Below, piece by piece: positions 1 through 9,626 of a stretch of DNA of 29,328 bases. This DNA is from Stramenopiles sp. TOSAG23-2 (Eukaryota; Sar), in contig LT649390.1 of assembly GCA_900128395.1 (NCBI GenBank), forward strand, positions 1 through 29,328, written 5' to 3'. Both the position numbers and the translations under genes were made by a program. Under the pieces are notes generated by a model, which worked only from the letters and a program-made list of their open reading frames with translations, was not told the origin of the DNA and made no database searches. How positions within the stretch are numbered: position 1 is the stretch's first letter; every line of letters begins with the position of its first letter.

Positions 1-2286
1 TTGTTTCCCCCCCCCCCCCCCCCTTACACGGATAATAGTGGTGATAACAAGGACAAGGATGAATGGTACCGGGAAGATCATGAGGTAAAATTTAAAAATG
101 CTGTGCAAGATATGATTGTAAAATCATATAAAGAAGGATTAAATCTTCAAACATTGGAGCAAAAAATTGTATTTTACAAACGAACTGAAAATATGGGTTG
201 GGAAGAAACTGCTGCTGGATGTATGCGAGGTATTTTAACATTGACAAAAGACGTTGCGGAGAAAGAAGCCGGTAAAGCCGGTGCGCAAAAAGCATTAATG
301 GAATCCATACGTGAAACATTGAAAGCATTTGAACATTTAATTGTAAATTTAGCAGATCAAGGGAAAATAGTACAACTTGAAATTATCCTTGAGATTGGAG
401 TTTATGTATTAGAAAATGAAAAAGCATACCTTATGCTATTTCCTTTAATATTAGCTGCGATACGAGAGATGAAAGGTAGTAAAAACAATGACAATGTATT
501 ATCTAATGATGTATTGGGAGGATGGAAAGATATTCATGAGAAATTAGACGATACAAATCCAAAGAAAAAATTACTACATTTTGGTACTAATGCATTTTTA
601 GAATATACGTTTAATAATGATAAAAACAACGTAAAAATTAATAATCCAACAAATAGGTCGAAACCAATTCCAGTAACACTACTTTCTGGATTTCTTGGTG
701 CAGGAAAGACAACATTGCTGAAACACGTGTTACATGATCATGGGCATAAGATGAAAATTGCTGTTGTAGTAAACGATATGGGAGCGATGAATATTGATGC
801 AGATGAGATCAAACGACATAAACTAGTGCAAGAAAAGGCACAGATGGTGGAGTTCCATAATGGTTGTATCTGTTGTACATTACGTGGTGATTTGTTAATG
901 ACGATAAAGGATCTCAGTGAGGAAGTTGAGGAGGATGGCACTTCAACTTGGGAATATATTATAATCGAATCTACAGGAATTTCTGAGCCTTTGCCAATTG
1001 CACAAACGTTTGTAATGGACGTTTCCTCATGTGGCCCACCAACTGAAACAGGTGGTAAAGATGTTCAAGAATTAAAAAAAAAAATTGAGCAATTCGAGCC
1101 ACTTAGTAGATATGCTACATTAGATACGCTTGTAACAGTAGTCGACCTTTATAACATTTTACATGTTCTCGGTGGTGATCATAGTGCTCCAGGATTTCGT
1201 GAGGGCCTTGTTGGCGATGAGGATAAAGGGACGGGCGGGGAGGAGAAAAAACCAAGCTCCCTATACCAGCTTTTAGTGGACCAGCTTGAATTTGCTAATG
1301 TAATTTTGTTGAATAAGGTTGATTTAGTACATCCAAAGGATCCAGTGGCACGGCATAAATTGGTGATGCAAGTTGGTCGTTTAGTGCGCAAATTTAACCC
1401 AGATGCAAAAATTTTAGTTCCCGGATATGAATTTGAATTTGATGAATCGAGTCCTAACCTTTCCGTTGACCAGGGACGCGTTGACAAACCAGTACGTGGA
1501 AAGTTAACTGTAGATAAGTTTCAGGATTTTGATGTGAATCAAATCATCAATACTCAACTTTTTGATATGCAAAAGGCCCAGATGAGTGCAGGTTGGATCC
1601 GAGAGCTACAATTGTTATATAGCGGTGTTGCTCATAATCCAGAGACAGAGGAGTATGGAGTTGGTTCATTTGTATTCCGTACACACTTCGAGGATCCTCG
1701 TCCTTTTCATCCAATGAGATTAAAATCTATTTTAAAAGGTTTCGGGCATTTAATTACAGAGAAAGAGGAAGATATGCCAGAAGGCCCCTTCGCTGGTGTA
1801 GTTCGTTCAAAAGGCCAATTATGGCTTGCAAATTGCAATGCTGTTCAAATTGATTTTCACTCAGCTGGACGTCAAGTCAGTTTAGGAAGTGGCATGCCAT
1901 TCCTTGCTGCAATGCCGAGAAAATATTGGGATGCAAATTCTTGGAAACAATATTTGGAATATGCAAAACAAGGTTACTGGCATGGAGCGTTGGAAGATGG
2001 CTTTGGCGATCGCACTTCAGCATTAGTAATTATTGGCGTTGAGTTATCTGCAAAACGTAAGCAGATGATAACAGATGCACTAAATAGTGCACTTTTAACG
2101 GATGATGAGATGGCAGCTGGTAAAGCAGCATTTGAGAAAAAAGAAGTGAATCATCCATGGAAAAGTTTTAAAGATCCATTTTTTGGTGGTAATGTAAAAG
2201 AATTGTTTGAAGTATCGGTTGAAAAATTGGAAGGGGTTGCAGGGCAATTGAAAGGAGGGGATGAAGGGCATGGACATAAACATTAA
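1..2286 (+). CDS. CobW/ZNG1-type GTP-dependent metal chaperone, 5' partial
   Basis: COG0523 P-loop GTPases load or traffic metal, typically zinc, into client enzymes in the cytosol. Seen, numbered from the window edge: Walker A GFLGAGKTTLL at 230-240, the CxCC metal motif CICC at 289-292, ESTGISEP at 323-330, the guanine-specificity motif NKVDL at 438-442, then a CobW C-terminal region at about 560-700. The protein ends GHGHKH, a plausible metal-binding tail. About 160 residues ahead of the GTPase form a mostly helical domain that I do not recognise and that the core family lacks. The frame is open to base 1 through a run of 17 C (Pro codons), so the true start, or an upstream exon, lies outside the window. 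The stop is TAA at 2284-2286. The family call is firm; the client protein is unknown. Confidence 0.93.
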   Translation: MFPPPPPPYTDNSGDNKDKDEWYREDHEVKFKNAVQDMIVKSYKEGLNLQTLEQKIVFYKRTENMGWEETAAGCMRGILTLTKDVAEKEAGKAGAQKALMESIRETLKAFEHLIVNLADQGKIVQLEIILEIGVYVLENEKAYLMLFPLILAAIREMKGSKNNDNVLSNDVLGGWKDIHEKLDDTNPKKKLLHFGTNAFLEYTFNNDKNNVKINNPTNRSKPIPVTLLSGFLGAGKTTLLKHVLHDHGHKMKIAVVVNDMGAMNIDADEIKRHKLVQEKAQMVEFHNGCICCTLRGDLLMTIKDLSEEVEEDGTSTWEYIIIESTGISEPLPIAQTFVMDVSSCGPPTETGGKDVQELKKKIEQFEPLSRYATLDTLVTVVDLYNILHVLGGDHSAPGFREGLVGDEDKGTGGEEKKPSSLYQLLVDQLEFANVILLNKVDLVHPKDPVARHKLVMQVGRLVRKFNPDAKILVPGYEFEFDESSPNLSVDQGRVDKPVRGKLTVDKFQDFDVNQIINTQLFDMQKAQMSAGWIRELQLLYSGVAHNPETEEYGVGSFVFRTHFEDPRPFHPMRLKSILKGFGHLITEKEEDMPEGPFAGVVRSKGQLWLANCNAVQIDFHSAGRQVSLGSGMPFLAAMPRKYWDANSWKQYLEYAKQGYWHGALEDGFGDRTSALVIIGVELSAKRKQMITDALNSALLTDDEMAAGKAAFEKKEVNHPWKSFKDPFFGGNVKELFEVSVEKLEGVAGQLKGGDEGHGHKH

Positions 2287-2665
2287 AAAATATGAGATAA
2301 AAATATTGGCACACTCTGTGGATTTCAATGAACTCTATCGCAATGTTACGGTTCATTGTCCATCTTTCAGTTTAGTGAGATTATAGATTTCTCACAGTTA
2401 TTGTAATTCTTTCTGGAGAGTACGACTTCGTAGGAATTATCATGTGAGTAAATTAAAAAATAAGTTTTATTGGCATTAATTAATATTAATATATAATACT
2501 TCGTACGTCGTAAATAATGATGTGGGTTAAAATCTAAGTTATTAAATTAGTTTTTACTTCTCATGGATATAAATATGGATAATGCATATCATATCATATT
2601 ATGATAATTATATATGCACATTTATATATTAAATATTATCAAATATAGATAAAAATATTAACCCG
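2287..2665. other. Convergent 3' spacer
   Basis: This AT-rich spacer separates the 3' ends of the CobW gene (+) and the acyltransferase gene (-). It should hold both 3' UTRs and polyadenylation sites. I see no coding frame, RNA gene or clear repeat in it. Confidence 0.6.
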
Positions 2666-3922
2666 TTAGGATAATCCAAATATCTTCGGTGCTAATGGTT
2701 CCCCAAATTGTGAATTCTCACCAAAAACTGGAGGTTTAGCTGTGAAAAGAATGACTCCCAATTTACCAGGTTGATATTTAAATATCATTGCAACATCAAC
2801 AGGCATTTGTATTTCAATTGGCAAATGTAATTCTTGTACAACATCTTCACCCCAACTCATATCAATTTGTCCTGATCCCCAATTTGTCACCATAGAAATT
2901 GTACCACAGCAAACACCACAACAACCTGGAATTGAGCTTTCTTTACCCGATCCAGTGAAAATATGTCCAGCACGTCGCAATCTACCATTTGTCAATGCCA
3001 TGCGAATTGCTTCAGGTTGGCTATAATCATCTTTAGAAGCAAAAAATAAGTCACTAACATACATTCCTGCATCATTTTTATCTAAACCAGTAAGATGCGG
3101 ACGAAGATCAACAGCCATTTGCATTAACTTTGGCTTGGAAATATTTGCAAATTCTGACGTAATTAAATCATTTGTGGAGACATATTCCACTTTTGATTTA
3201 TCTATTTTCTGTTTTGCATCAGCAATGTTATCCATATTAATTTTATATGCACGTGCTGTTCGCTTCGGACCACACATTAGACTACCTATCAAGTTACACA
3301 TATATCCCATACCAAATGGTAAATTTGCTTCTTTTGTACCAGCTAAGTTTTGAAATTGTTTTCCTGTTGAACCTAATTCCATCTTTCGTTGTGGATTCAT
3401 TGTAATAATTTCTGCAGCTGGATTTAACATATTAAATATAGCATAATATGTCCCAGCATCTGCAATAACATGTGAAAGATCTACCATTATTGCATTTAAT
3501 CCATCTTCCGGAGTTTTAAATACAACAACTTTGAATAGTGATTCGTTTGCTTGATTAATTAATTTATTACCTTTTGATGTTTGATACGGTTTAAGTGTTT
3601 TACATATATTTGAATATGGAGTTTCTAAAGTTATTGTATTTTCCTGCTCCGCAACACTCACTTCTTGAAAACATCTTTCTATTACTGTTTTTGCAGCATG
3701 TTCAGCAGTTGGGATATTTAAATTATGATATGGAGATCCTTTTGTTAAATGTCCACAGATCCATGGATTTGCTTGAGCGACATCAACAAGACGTTTTTTT
3801 AAATTATCACTAACATTTTTACCTCTTACAAAAGTAATAGTTACAATACCTGCCATTTCAGTATGCCACATATGTTCTTCTTTTAATAATGATGTATTAG
3901 TTATTTCAGTTGGTGCAATCAT
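2666..3922 (-). CDS. CAT/BAHD/condensation-fold acyltransferase-like protein
   Basis: The 418-residue protein has the HxxxD motif of the chloramphenicol-acetyltransferase fold: HVIAD at 151-155, after the beta-strand-like run AIMVDLS. The C-terminal third has a VTNWGSG segment at about 345 where BAHD, alcohol acetyltransferase and condensation domains keep a structural loop. In those families the His deprotonates a hydroxyl, amine or thiol acceptor so that it can attack an acyl thioester. Substrates cannot be inferred. There is no signal peptide or transmembrane helix, so a cytosolic enzyme is likely. The start ATG (3920-3922) sits in an A-rich context, MIAPTEI, and the stop is TAA. It is transcribed divergently from the TPP enzyme across a roughly 900-bp shared spacer. 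It could instead be a wax-ester-synthase-like or non-catalytic fold member. Confidence 0.72.
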   Translation of the reverse strand: MIAPTEITNTSLLKEEHMWHTEMAGIVTITFVRGKNVSDNLKKRLVDVAQANPWICGHLTKGSPYHNLNIPTAEHAAKTVIERCFQEVSVAEQENTITLETPYSNICKTLKPYQTSKGNKLINQANESLFKVVVFKTPEDGLNAIMVDLSHVIADAGTYYAIFNMLNPAAEIITMNPQRKMELGSTGKQFQNLAGTKEANLPFGMGYMCNLIGSLMCGPKRTARAYKINMDNIADAKQKIDKSKVEYVSTNDLITSEFANISKPKLMQMAVDLRPHLTGLDKNDAGMYVSDLFFASKDDYSQPEAIRMALTNGRLRRAGHIFTGSGKESSIPGCCGVCCGTISMVTNWGSGQIDMSWGEDVVQELHLPIEIQMPVDVAMIFKYQPGKLGVILFTAKPPVFGENSQFGEPLAPKIFGLS

Positions 3923-4822
3923 ATTTATTTATTAAACTTACACAAGATTGTATATTCTATCTCTCATTGAATAATATATACACTATATAACTGTTGGACC
4001 CTTTCTTTCTCTGTGTATGTATGTATATATATATTATTTTTTTTCTGAATATACGTTTATTCAAGGTTTTTGATCAAATGCAATAAAATATATACAACAG
4101 CTTCTATCAATAAAAAAAAAAAAACAAAAGGAAAACCACGACGAGCACAAAAAGGGGAAAATTCGATGAGCGTGTGTACAAACGATGGGTATCACCTCTC
4201 AGTGGATGTCTTTGTAAGAAGAATGGTTTCTGTTGTTTCTATTGGCCACTGTGGTTTGTTTCTATGTTTATGATATGCATATATATATATGGGTATAACG
4301 GTCTCAAATTTATTTAAATTGCAAAAAATAGCTATCAAATAAGGTTTTTTATCAGCATATATTATACTTAAGGCAATCTCATCTCAGCATCTAAATTTTC
4401 TGCATCACTATAAATGAAATAAAACTTAAATGATTTTTTTTTGTAGTATAATATAGGAATAGCATTAAAAAATAGTTTTATTTCAGACATCCTCCAAAAT
4501 CGACACATCATACTAGTCTGCGTCGTCAGACGACTCTTCTAACATCATACAATTATTTTTTTAATTTTAAGTTGGACACACACACCCACTCACCCACTCC
4601 CTCACATAATAAAAGATTCTCTCACAACATCTTGTGCTTCCGGGTGCAAATCAATCGGAAAACAAAACCAAATTAAACAAAAAAAAAAAACAAAGGAATT
4701 GAAACCTCAGAGATTCTATCATCAATATCTATATAGAAATCAAAATAAATAAATATATTGTTCCATTATATGTTTTTTTATAATAACAGTATACAAATTA
4801 ATTTGTGATTATAGCATTAAAA
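3923..4822. promoter_or_regulatory. Divergent intergenic region (shared promoter zone)
   Basis: This 900-bp spacer lies between two divergent starts, so it should carry both promoters and 5' UTRs. It contains TA microsatellites (near 4025 and 4278), an A13 run at about 4111-4123, a poly(A) block just after 4677, and one GC-richer patch at about 4497-4545 with a palindrome (listed separately). A 67-codon frame starting at a non-ATG codon at 4070 is low in complexity and not credible. I see no recognisable core-promoter consensus. Confidence 0.5.
4522..4534. promoter_or_regulatory. GTCGTC-A-GACGAC palindrome, candidate factor site
   Basis: A perfect 6-bp inverted repeat around a central A lies in the divergent spacer, within one of its few GC-richer patches. 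It contains CGTCA/TGACG, the core recognised by many bZIP factors. An overlapping GTCTG...CAGAC hairpin (4517-4531) is also possible. That it binds a bZIP protein is inference from the core alone. Confidence 0.25.
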
Positions 4823-6454
4823 ATGAATACAATAAGAAATTTATCATGTAGTAGTGGTGGCGAAGCAGTTTTGCGTAATTTATTGTTAAATGATTGCACG
4901 GTCTGTTTTACAAATCCTGGGACATCAGAAATGCATTTTTGTGCTGCTCTAGATGATGTTCCAGAGATGCGTTCCATTTTAGTGTTGTTTGAAGGCGTTG
5001 CATCCGGTGCATGCCTTGGATATGGTATTATGGCAGACAAACCAAGTGCTTGTTTAATGCATTTAAGTGGTGGATATGGAAATGGATATGCAAACTTACA
5101 CAATGCTAAAAGAAGTGCTGTTCCAGTAATTGTTATATGCGGTGATCATGCAACCGATCATCAATACGACCAGCATTTACAAGGTGATATTACTCAGATT
5201 GCAAGCGGTGTTTCTGGAACGGTTGTACATAATTTAGATGAAATGGCATTGGTTCGTGACTTAAATGATTGTATTCGTGGTGCATATCGTGCTCCTGGCA
5301 ACGTTGCAACTTTAATTTTACCTGCTAATGCAAGTTGGAATCCTTTTCCACCTTTGCCTGTTAAAATAACAAATTTACCAAAAGAAATCATTTGTACAAG
5401 CGATAAAGTTATGTTAGGGATGAAAATTTTAAAGGAAGCTATGTCTATGGGTATGGGTTCTGAAGTCTTACTACTTCATGGTTTGAAAACTGCACGGAAA
5501 GATGGTTTGATACAAAGTTGGAGAATTGCAGAAGCAACAAAATGTGGAAATATGTTACCAACATTTAATGGAAAAGTTGAATATGGTTGGGATATTCCAC
5601 GAGTAAATACAATCCCATATTTTGCAGAGCAACAAGTACAATTATTGTCAAAATATAAAATCATTTTATTAGTCAATGCAAAACATCCTGCCGGTTTCTT
5701 TGGATACCCAGAAGAAGCAAATAAACCTGGATGGGTATTACCAGATGGATGTCAAGTAGTTGAATTGGCATCTGTACATGATGATGGTATTCAATATTTA
5801 ACTGATTTAGCAAATGCATTAAATGCACCTGTTTACATGCCAAGTAGTCGCGCGCCTCCAGTAACGAAAACATTCAATCCAAATGACAATTTAAATCCAA
5901 AATCAATTGGTATAATTATGTCAAAATATTTACCAGAAGAATTTGTCATGGTTGATGAAGGTAATACGATGGGTGGCCCAATCAAAGCTAGTGGGCAATT
6001 TTACAACCGATGTCACTATGATCAAGTAGCATTAGTTGGTGGTGCCATAGGTCAAGGTTTGCCAGTTTCAGTTGGTGTTGGTGTTGCTGTGCCTGATAAA
6101 AAAGTAATCAATTTACAAGCAGATGGTAGTGCTATGTATACAATCCAATCATTATGGACGATGGCAAGGGAAAAATTGGATGTATGTGTTGTTATATGCG
6201 ACAATGGTGTATATGGCATTTTAGCATTTGAACATTCTAGGATGACAGGTAAGCAACCAGGAAACAAAGCAATGGAAATGTTTGATTTAAGCATGAATGG
6301 TGAAAACATAGATTTTGTTCAATTAGCTAAAGGTATGGGAGTCGATGGAGCAAAATGTTTTACTGATGGTGAATTTGAAAAAGCATTTCAACATGCCATG
6401 TCCACGAAAGGGCCTTATTTAATTCAAGCAGTTGCGCGTAGGCCAAAGATGTAA
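4823..6454 (+). CDS. TPP-dependent acetolactate-synthase-like enzyme
   Basis: The protein is 543 residues from ATG 4823; the frame opens at a GTG six codons earlier, which is not a likely eukaryotic start. Seen: the N-terminal TPP pyrimidine-domain signature (FTNPGTSEMHF at 29-39), the putative catalytic Glu57 in LFEGV, GDHAT at 107-111, and the C-terminal TPP/Mg segment ADG at 433-435 with Asp-Asn at 460-461, the usual spacing of the GDG...N motif. The pattern matches the large-subunit-like proteins of COG0028 (ilvX/MdlC-like group) better than biosynthetic AHAS. Such enzymes decarboxylate 2-keto acids and may ligate the product; the substrate is unknown. The protein begins directly at the domain with no transit peptide, so a cytosolic site is likely, unlike organellar branched-chain AHAS. 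The stop is TAA. A bacterial origin is possible but not shown here. Confidence 0.85.
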   Translation: MNTIRNLSCSSGGEAVLRNLLLNDCTVCFTNPGTSEMHFCAALDDVPEMRSILVLFEGVASGACLGYGIMADKPSACLMHLSGGYGNGYANLHNAKRSAVPVIVICGDHATDHQYDQHLQGDITQIASGVSGTVVHNLDEMALVRDLNDCIRGAYRAPGNVATLILPANASWNPFPPLPVKITNLPKEIICTSDKVMLGMKILKEAMSMGMGSEVLLLHGLKTARKDGLIQSWRIAEATKCGNMLPTFNGKVEYGWDIPRVNTIPYFAEQQVQLLSKYKIILLVNAKHPAGFFGYPEEANKPGWVLPDGCQVVELASVHDDGIQYLTDLANALNAPVYMPSSRAPPVTKTFNPNDNLNPKSIGIIMSKYLPEEFVMVDEGNTMGGPIKASGQFYNRCHYDQVALVGGAIGQGLPVSVGVGVAVPDKKVINLQADGSAMYTIQSLWTMAREKLDVCVVICDNGVYGILAFEHSRMTGKQPGNKAMEMFDLSMNGENIDFVQLAKGMGVDGAKCFTDGEFEKAFQHAMSTKGPYLIQAVARRPKM

Positions 6455-6762
6455 CAATCGACTATATGGAAGATTTGTTTTTTTATATACTGTTATATAA
6501 TATAAAAGAAATATATTTTTTACAAAGTGTTAGTGTGGGTGGTAAATCTATAAATTATTTTTTACCATATTTTTTTTATAATAAATAAATTTTAATATTA
6601 TCAAAAGAGAGGCCTTTTCTTTCCCTTTATTTATATATATATATCACTTGAGGATTATTACATCATACATATAATTATATACACGTGTATAATATATAAT
6701 ATATATATATAAAGCACGTACAGCATAATACAAGAGAGAAAGAAATAAAATAATATAATAGT
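6455..6762. other. Intergenic spacer between TPP enzyme and SDR
   Basis: This 308-bp spacer lies between two same-strand genes. It contains AATAAA-like polyadenylation candidates near 6579 and long TA-rich stretches at about 6630-6715 just before the next gene. No coding or RNA feature is seen. Confidence 0.5.
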
Positions 6763-7812
6763 ATGACTTGTTGCGGCTCTTCCATGTCATGCCAACGTTT
6801 CATGGCATATATCGTACTTTTTATAGCATGTTTTCTTGGAGTTGCCAAACAATTCTTTTTGACTAAAAAGATACATGATTGGAATTTTCCAACATTAAAG
6901 AACAAAATATTCATTGTAACAGGTTCTACCAGTGGAATTGGATTTGAAACTGTAAAGTGGTTGTACAAAAATGGTGCTACAGTTGTCATGGCAAATCGAA
7001 ATGTAGAAAAGAGTGAAAGGGTTGCCCCATCAAATGGTAAAGGAAAATTAATACATTTAAAATTAGACCTTGCTTCATTTGAATCAACAAGAGAATTTGC
7101 GAAAAAAATTAAAATGATTTATGGTGACCGTTCTATTGATGCTTTGATATTAAATGCAGCAACAACTGCTGATAATGAAATCACTAAGGATGGAATTGAT
7201 ATGCAATACCAAGTAAACCATTTATCACATTTTTTGCTTAGTAATTTATTGATTCAACAAATGAAAGTGAAAAGTCGTATCATTTTTGTCTCTTCGGCCA
7301 TGCATTATCTTGGGACAATTGATTTTAAAGCATTTTCATTTTCAAATAAAAATCTAAAACCGCATCATGTTGGAGGTGGAAGACTTTATTCTGCTACTAA
7401 GCTTATGAACACGATGGCAGCTATTGAACTTGATATTTTATTAAAGAAACATTATGAAGATGAAGTTACAATTGCAGTATCATCTGTCCATCCAGGTTTT
7501 GTGATTTCGGAATTAGATGAAGATGGAAAGTCATTTAAGCAAATTATTATGCCATATTTGCGTCAACTTCTTGCACGTCAAACTAATACAGGTGCATTGA
7601 CACAATTACGTGTAGCGACAGATCCTGCATTATCACAAACAGATTGTGAAACAAATGGTTGTTATTTTTCAGATGATTGTATAAATTATTTATGTAAAGG
7701 TTTAATCTCTAGTGAAGAATCTTTGAATCAAACTATAAGGCAGTGGTTGTGGAAAGAAAATGAACAATTAGTTGGTGGTAATATTGGTTTGTTAGGTAAT
7801 AAGATTTTATAA
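6763..7812 (+). CDS. Short-chain dehydrogenase/reductase, retinol-dehydrogenase/WWOX type, membrane anchored
   Basis: The 349-residue protein is a classical Rossmann SDR. Seen: the cofactor motif TGSTSGIG at 53-60, the LDLA segment at 101-104 (adenine-ring region), LNAAT at 130-134 in place of NNAG, Asn152, the catalytic Ser at 177/178 (FVSSAM), and Tyr209-x3-Lys213 (YSATK). Residues 14-28 form a hydrophobic segment after a Cys-rich start (MTCCGSSMSC), so it probably sits in a membrane with the catalytic domain on the cytosolic side. The NRN following strand 2 (78-80) resembles the NADP-preferring RDH group. Family members reduce or oxidise retinoids, sterols or fatty aldehydes; the substrate here is unknown. 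The ATG at 6763 has no competing upstream start, and the stop is TAA. Confidence 0.88.
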   Translation: MTCCGSSMSCQRFMAYIVLFIACFLGVAKQFFLTKKIHDWNFPTLKNKIFIVTGSTSGIGFETVKWLYKNGATVVMANRNVEKSERVAPSNGKGKLIHLKLDLASFESTREFAKKIKMIYGDRSIDALILNAATTADNEITKDGIDMQYQVNHLSHFLLSNLLIQQMKVKSRIIFVSSAMHYLGTIDFKAFSFSNKNLKPHHVGGGRLYSATKLMNTMAAIELDILLKKHYEDEVTIAVSSVHPGFVISELDEDGKSFKQIIMPYLRQLLARQTNTGALTQLRVATDPALSQTDCETNGCYFSDDCINYLCKGLISSEESLNQTIRQWLWKENEQLVGGNIGLLGNKIL

Positions 7813-7827
7813 AAAAATAGAGAAAAA

Positions 7828-7855
7828 TTGTGTGTTCTTTATTTTTATCACACAA
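7828..7855. other. Stem-loop in SDR 3' UTR
   Basis: TTGTGTG at 7828-7834 pairs perfectly with CACACAA at 7849-7855 across a 14-base AT loop, just 3' of the SDR stop. It may be an RNA structure in the 3' UTR. In so AT-rich a spacer a 7-bp match could be chance. Confidence 0.25.
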
Positions 7856-8096
7856 GGATACTACTCGTATTTTTGCATTTATTTAAAAAAAATATTTTTG
7901 GTGTTACACACATTTTTTAAATTTTTGTTTAATAAATTTATAAATATATAAAATATGTATTAATACCTGAGTAAAAAACTATGTGCATCAATATATATTT
8001 TTTTATATACTTTCGTACACACATATGTTTGTTACTTAGCACCGGGAAGTAAAATTATTATAACTTATATGATTTTAACCATCCTTTTTATGCATA

Positions 8097-9608
8097 TTAT
8101 ATGTTGTAAAACTCCAAAAATTCTTTGTAACTAAATCGAAATGGATATTTAACTTCATCCGTTTCTAATTCCTTTACATACACAGCAATTAAATTTTTAT
8201 AATCAATTTGCATGTTAGGATGTTTCTTATTTTTCAACATCATTTTCAATAATTTCATCTTCTTGTTACGTTCCAAACTAGGCTTTCTTAATGATAAGAA
8301 TGGTTTATATTTCATTCGCTTTAAACCTTCATGACTCGTTAAGAAATCACTTTGTAATACATCTTTCATCGCTGGTTTATCCATTTTACTTGCTAATTTC
8401 CTCCACGTTCTCAATGGCTTATACGTATTTTTGTTGCTCATTCCTTCTCTTAATGCTAAATCTTTGAAATTATTTTCGCGTGTTCGTGCCACAAATGCTT
8501 GCATTAACAATTTTTCATATTCTTTTGCTTCATTTACTGCATTGATTACCGTGTTTCTGGTTAAAAAGTCTACCATCTCATCTTTTTCACTACTAAATTT
8601 TTCATTCCCAACATTTATAAGAATTTGTTCATTTAAATGTTTATCCCAACGATGAATTGTATGTTTGGGGTACAATGAATCTCCTTCCTTTGGGCGACGA
8701 CTTATTGCACTTAATCCAGGATGATGTTTTACATTCAAAAATGTATGATTGTCCAAATTATTTGTACTTTCAATTAGTTCATTGAATAATTCTTCATTTG
8801 GAATATTACTATTACTACTACTATCGTTTTTTTCTTTTGCTATTTCCTCCGTTTCTCCTTCTTCTTCTTCTTCTTCTTCACGTCTGAGTGATTTTAACGT
8901 TGTTGCATTCTCCACTGGTGCAATATTTGTCGTCTTATATACCTTTGCTGGTATCAACGATTCCCCATCTTCACTAACTTCTAAATCCAAACCTTTAAAT
9001 GAAGAGTTTAATTTATCTTTGTAAGTATTCAATGTATATTCAGCATCAATGCCAACAGCGGTAAGTTTTGAGTTCCTCAAGCGATAGATTGATTTTGATT
9101 GTTTAACTCTGTTTACCAGCTTCCTCGTTGGACCAAGCTCTAGCTCCAGAAGATCAAGGTACTTCATCGCGTAGTTCTTTGCATATACCGTCTTGCCATT
9201 GACTTTGATTTTCTTGTGTGCAATCAGTTGGCGTCCTTGCTGCATTGATTTCACAAAATTTAAACGATATAATACCGTACCTAGCTGTCGCTCCAACAAA
9301 CCACCCAGTGGTTTATTGGAACTACCATTGTATGGATTTGTATTTCGTACAATTTTTTTAATCTGTCTTTCTTTTAAACCGTAAAACAATTTAATAGCTT
9401 TCTTTTGTTTCAAACCATTCCCAAATAGAAATCTGGTTGATGTTAAAATTTGTTTTCTTTTCAATATACTTGGTTTTAAGTCGTGCCTTTGCAACATATT
9501 CCATTTTTGCTTATTAAATTTTTCTAATTTCTTGACACGTTCCCCAAAAATTGGACGTTGCAAATGTCGCCATTTTTTGTAAAATGGTTTATATACGTTT
9601 CCCGACAT
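8097..9608 (-). CDS. Mitochondrial small-subunit ribosomal protein uS4m with long C-terminal extension
   Basis: uS4 is a primary 16S-type rRNA binder that starts small-subunit assembly. Residues 103-155 form an S4 RNA-binding domain: LLERQLGTVLYRLNF, then GRQLIAHKKIKVNGK, matching the bacterial LERRLDNVVYR...ARQ.V.H..I.VNGK pattern. The upstream block KLFYGLKERQIKK (73-85) is typical of mitochondrial rather than cytosolic uS4 (RPS9). The first 60 residues are basic and aromatic and could act in targeting, though no clean presequence is evident. At 503 residues it is far longer than bacterial uS4 (about 205). The extra C-terminal half carries an acidic run (EEEEEEE near 247) and ends YKEFLEFYNI; I recognise no domain in it. 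The start ATG is at 9606-9608 and the stop is TAA. A plastid uS4 is less likely. Confidence 0.85.
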   Translation of the reverse strand: MSGNVYKPFYKKWRHLQRPIFGERVKKLEKFNKQKWNMLQRHDLKPSILKRKQILTSTRFLFGNGLKQKKAIKLFYGLKERQIKKIVRNTNPYNGSSNKPLGGLLERQLGTVLYRLNFVKSMQQGRQLIAHKKIKVNGKTVYAKNYAMKYLDLLELELGPTRKLVNRVKQSKSIYRLRNSKLTAVGIDAEYTLNTYKDKLNSSFKGLDLEVSEDGESLIPAKVYKTTNIAPVENATTLKSLRREEEEEEEGETEEIAKEKNDSSSNSNIPNEELFNELIESTNNLDNHTFLNVKHHPGLSAISRRPKEGDSLYPKHTIHRWDKHLNEQILINVGNEKFSSEKDEMVDFLTRNTVINAVNEAKEYEKLLMQAFVARTRENNFKDLALREGMSNKNTYKPLRTWRKLASKMDKPAMKDVLQSDFLTSHEGLKRMKYKPFLSLRKPSLERNKKMKLLKMMLKNKKHPNMQIDYKNLIAVYVKELETDEVKYPFRFSYKEFLEFYNI

Positions 9609-9626
9609 GGTATGTATCTACGAACG

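Noticed and set aside
4070-4273. 67-codon frame in the divergent spacer
   Set aside because: It has a non-ATG start, poly-Lys from an A run, and no motif or neighbour support.
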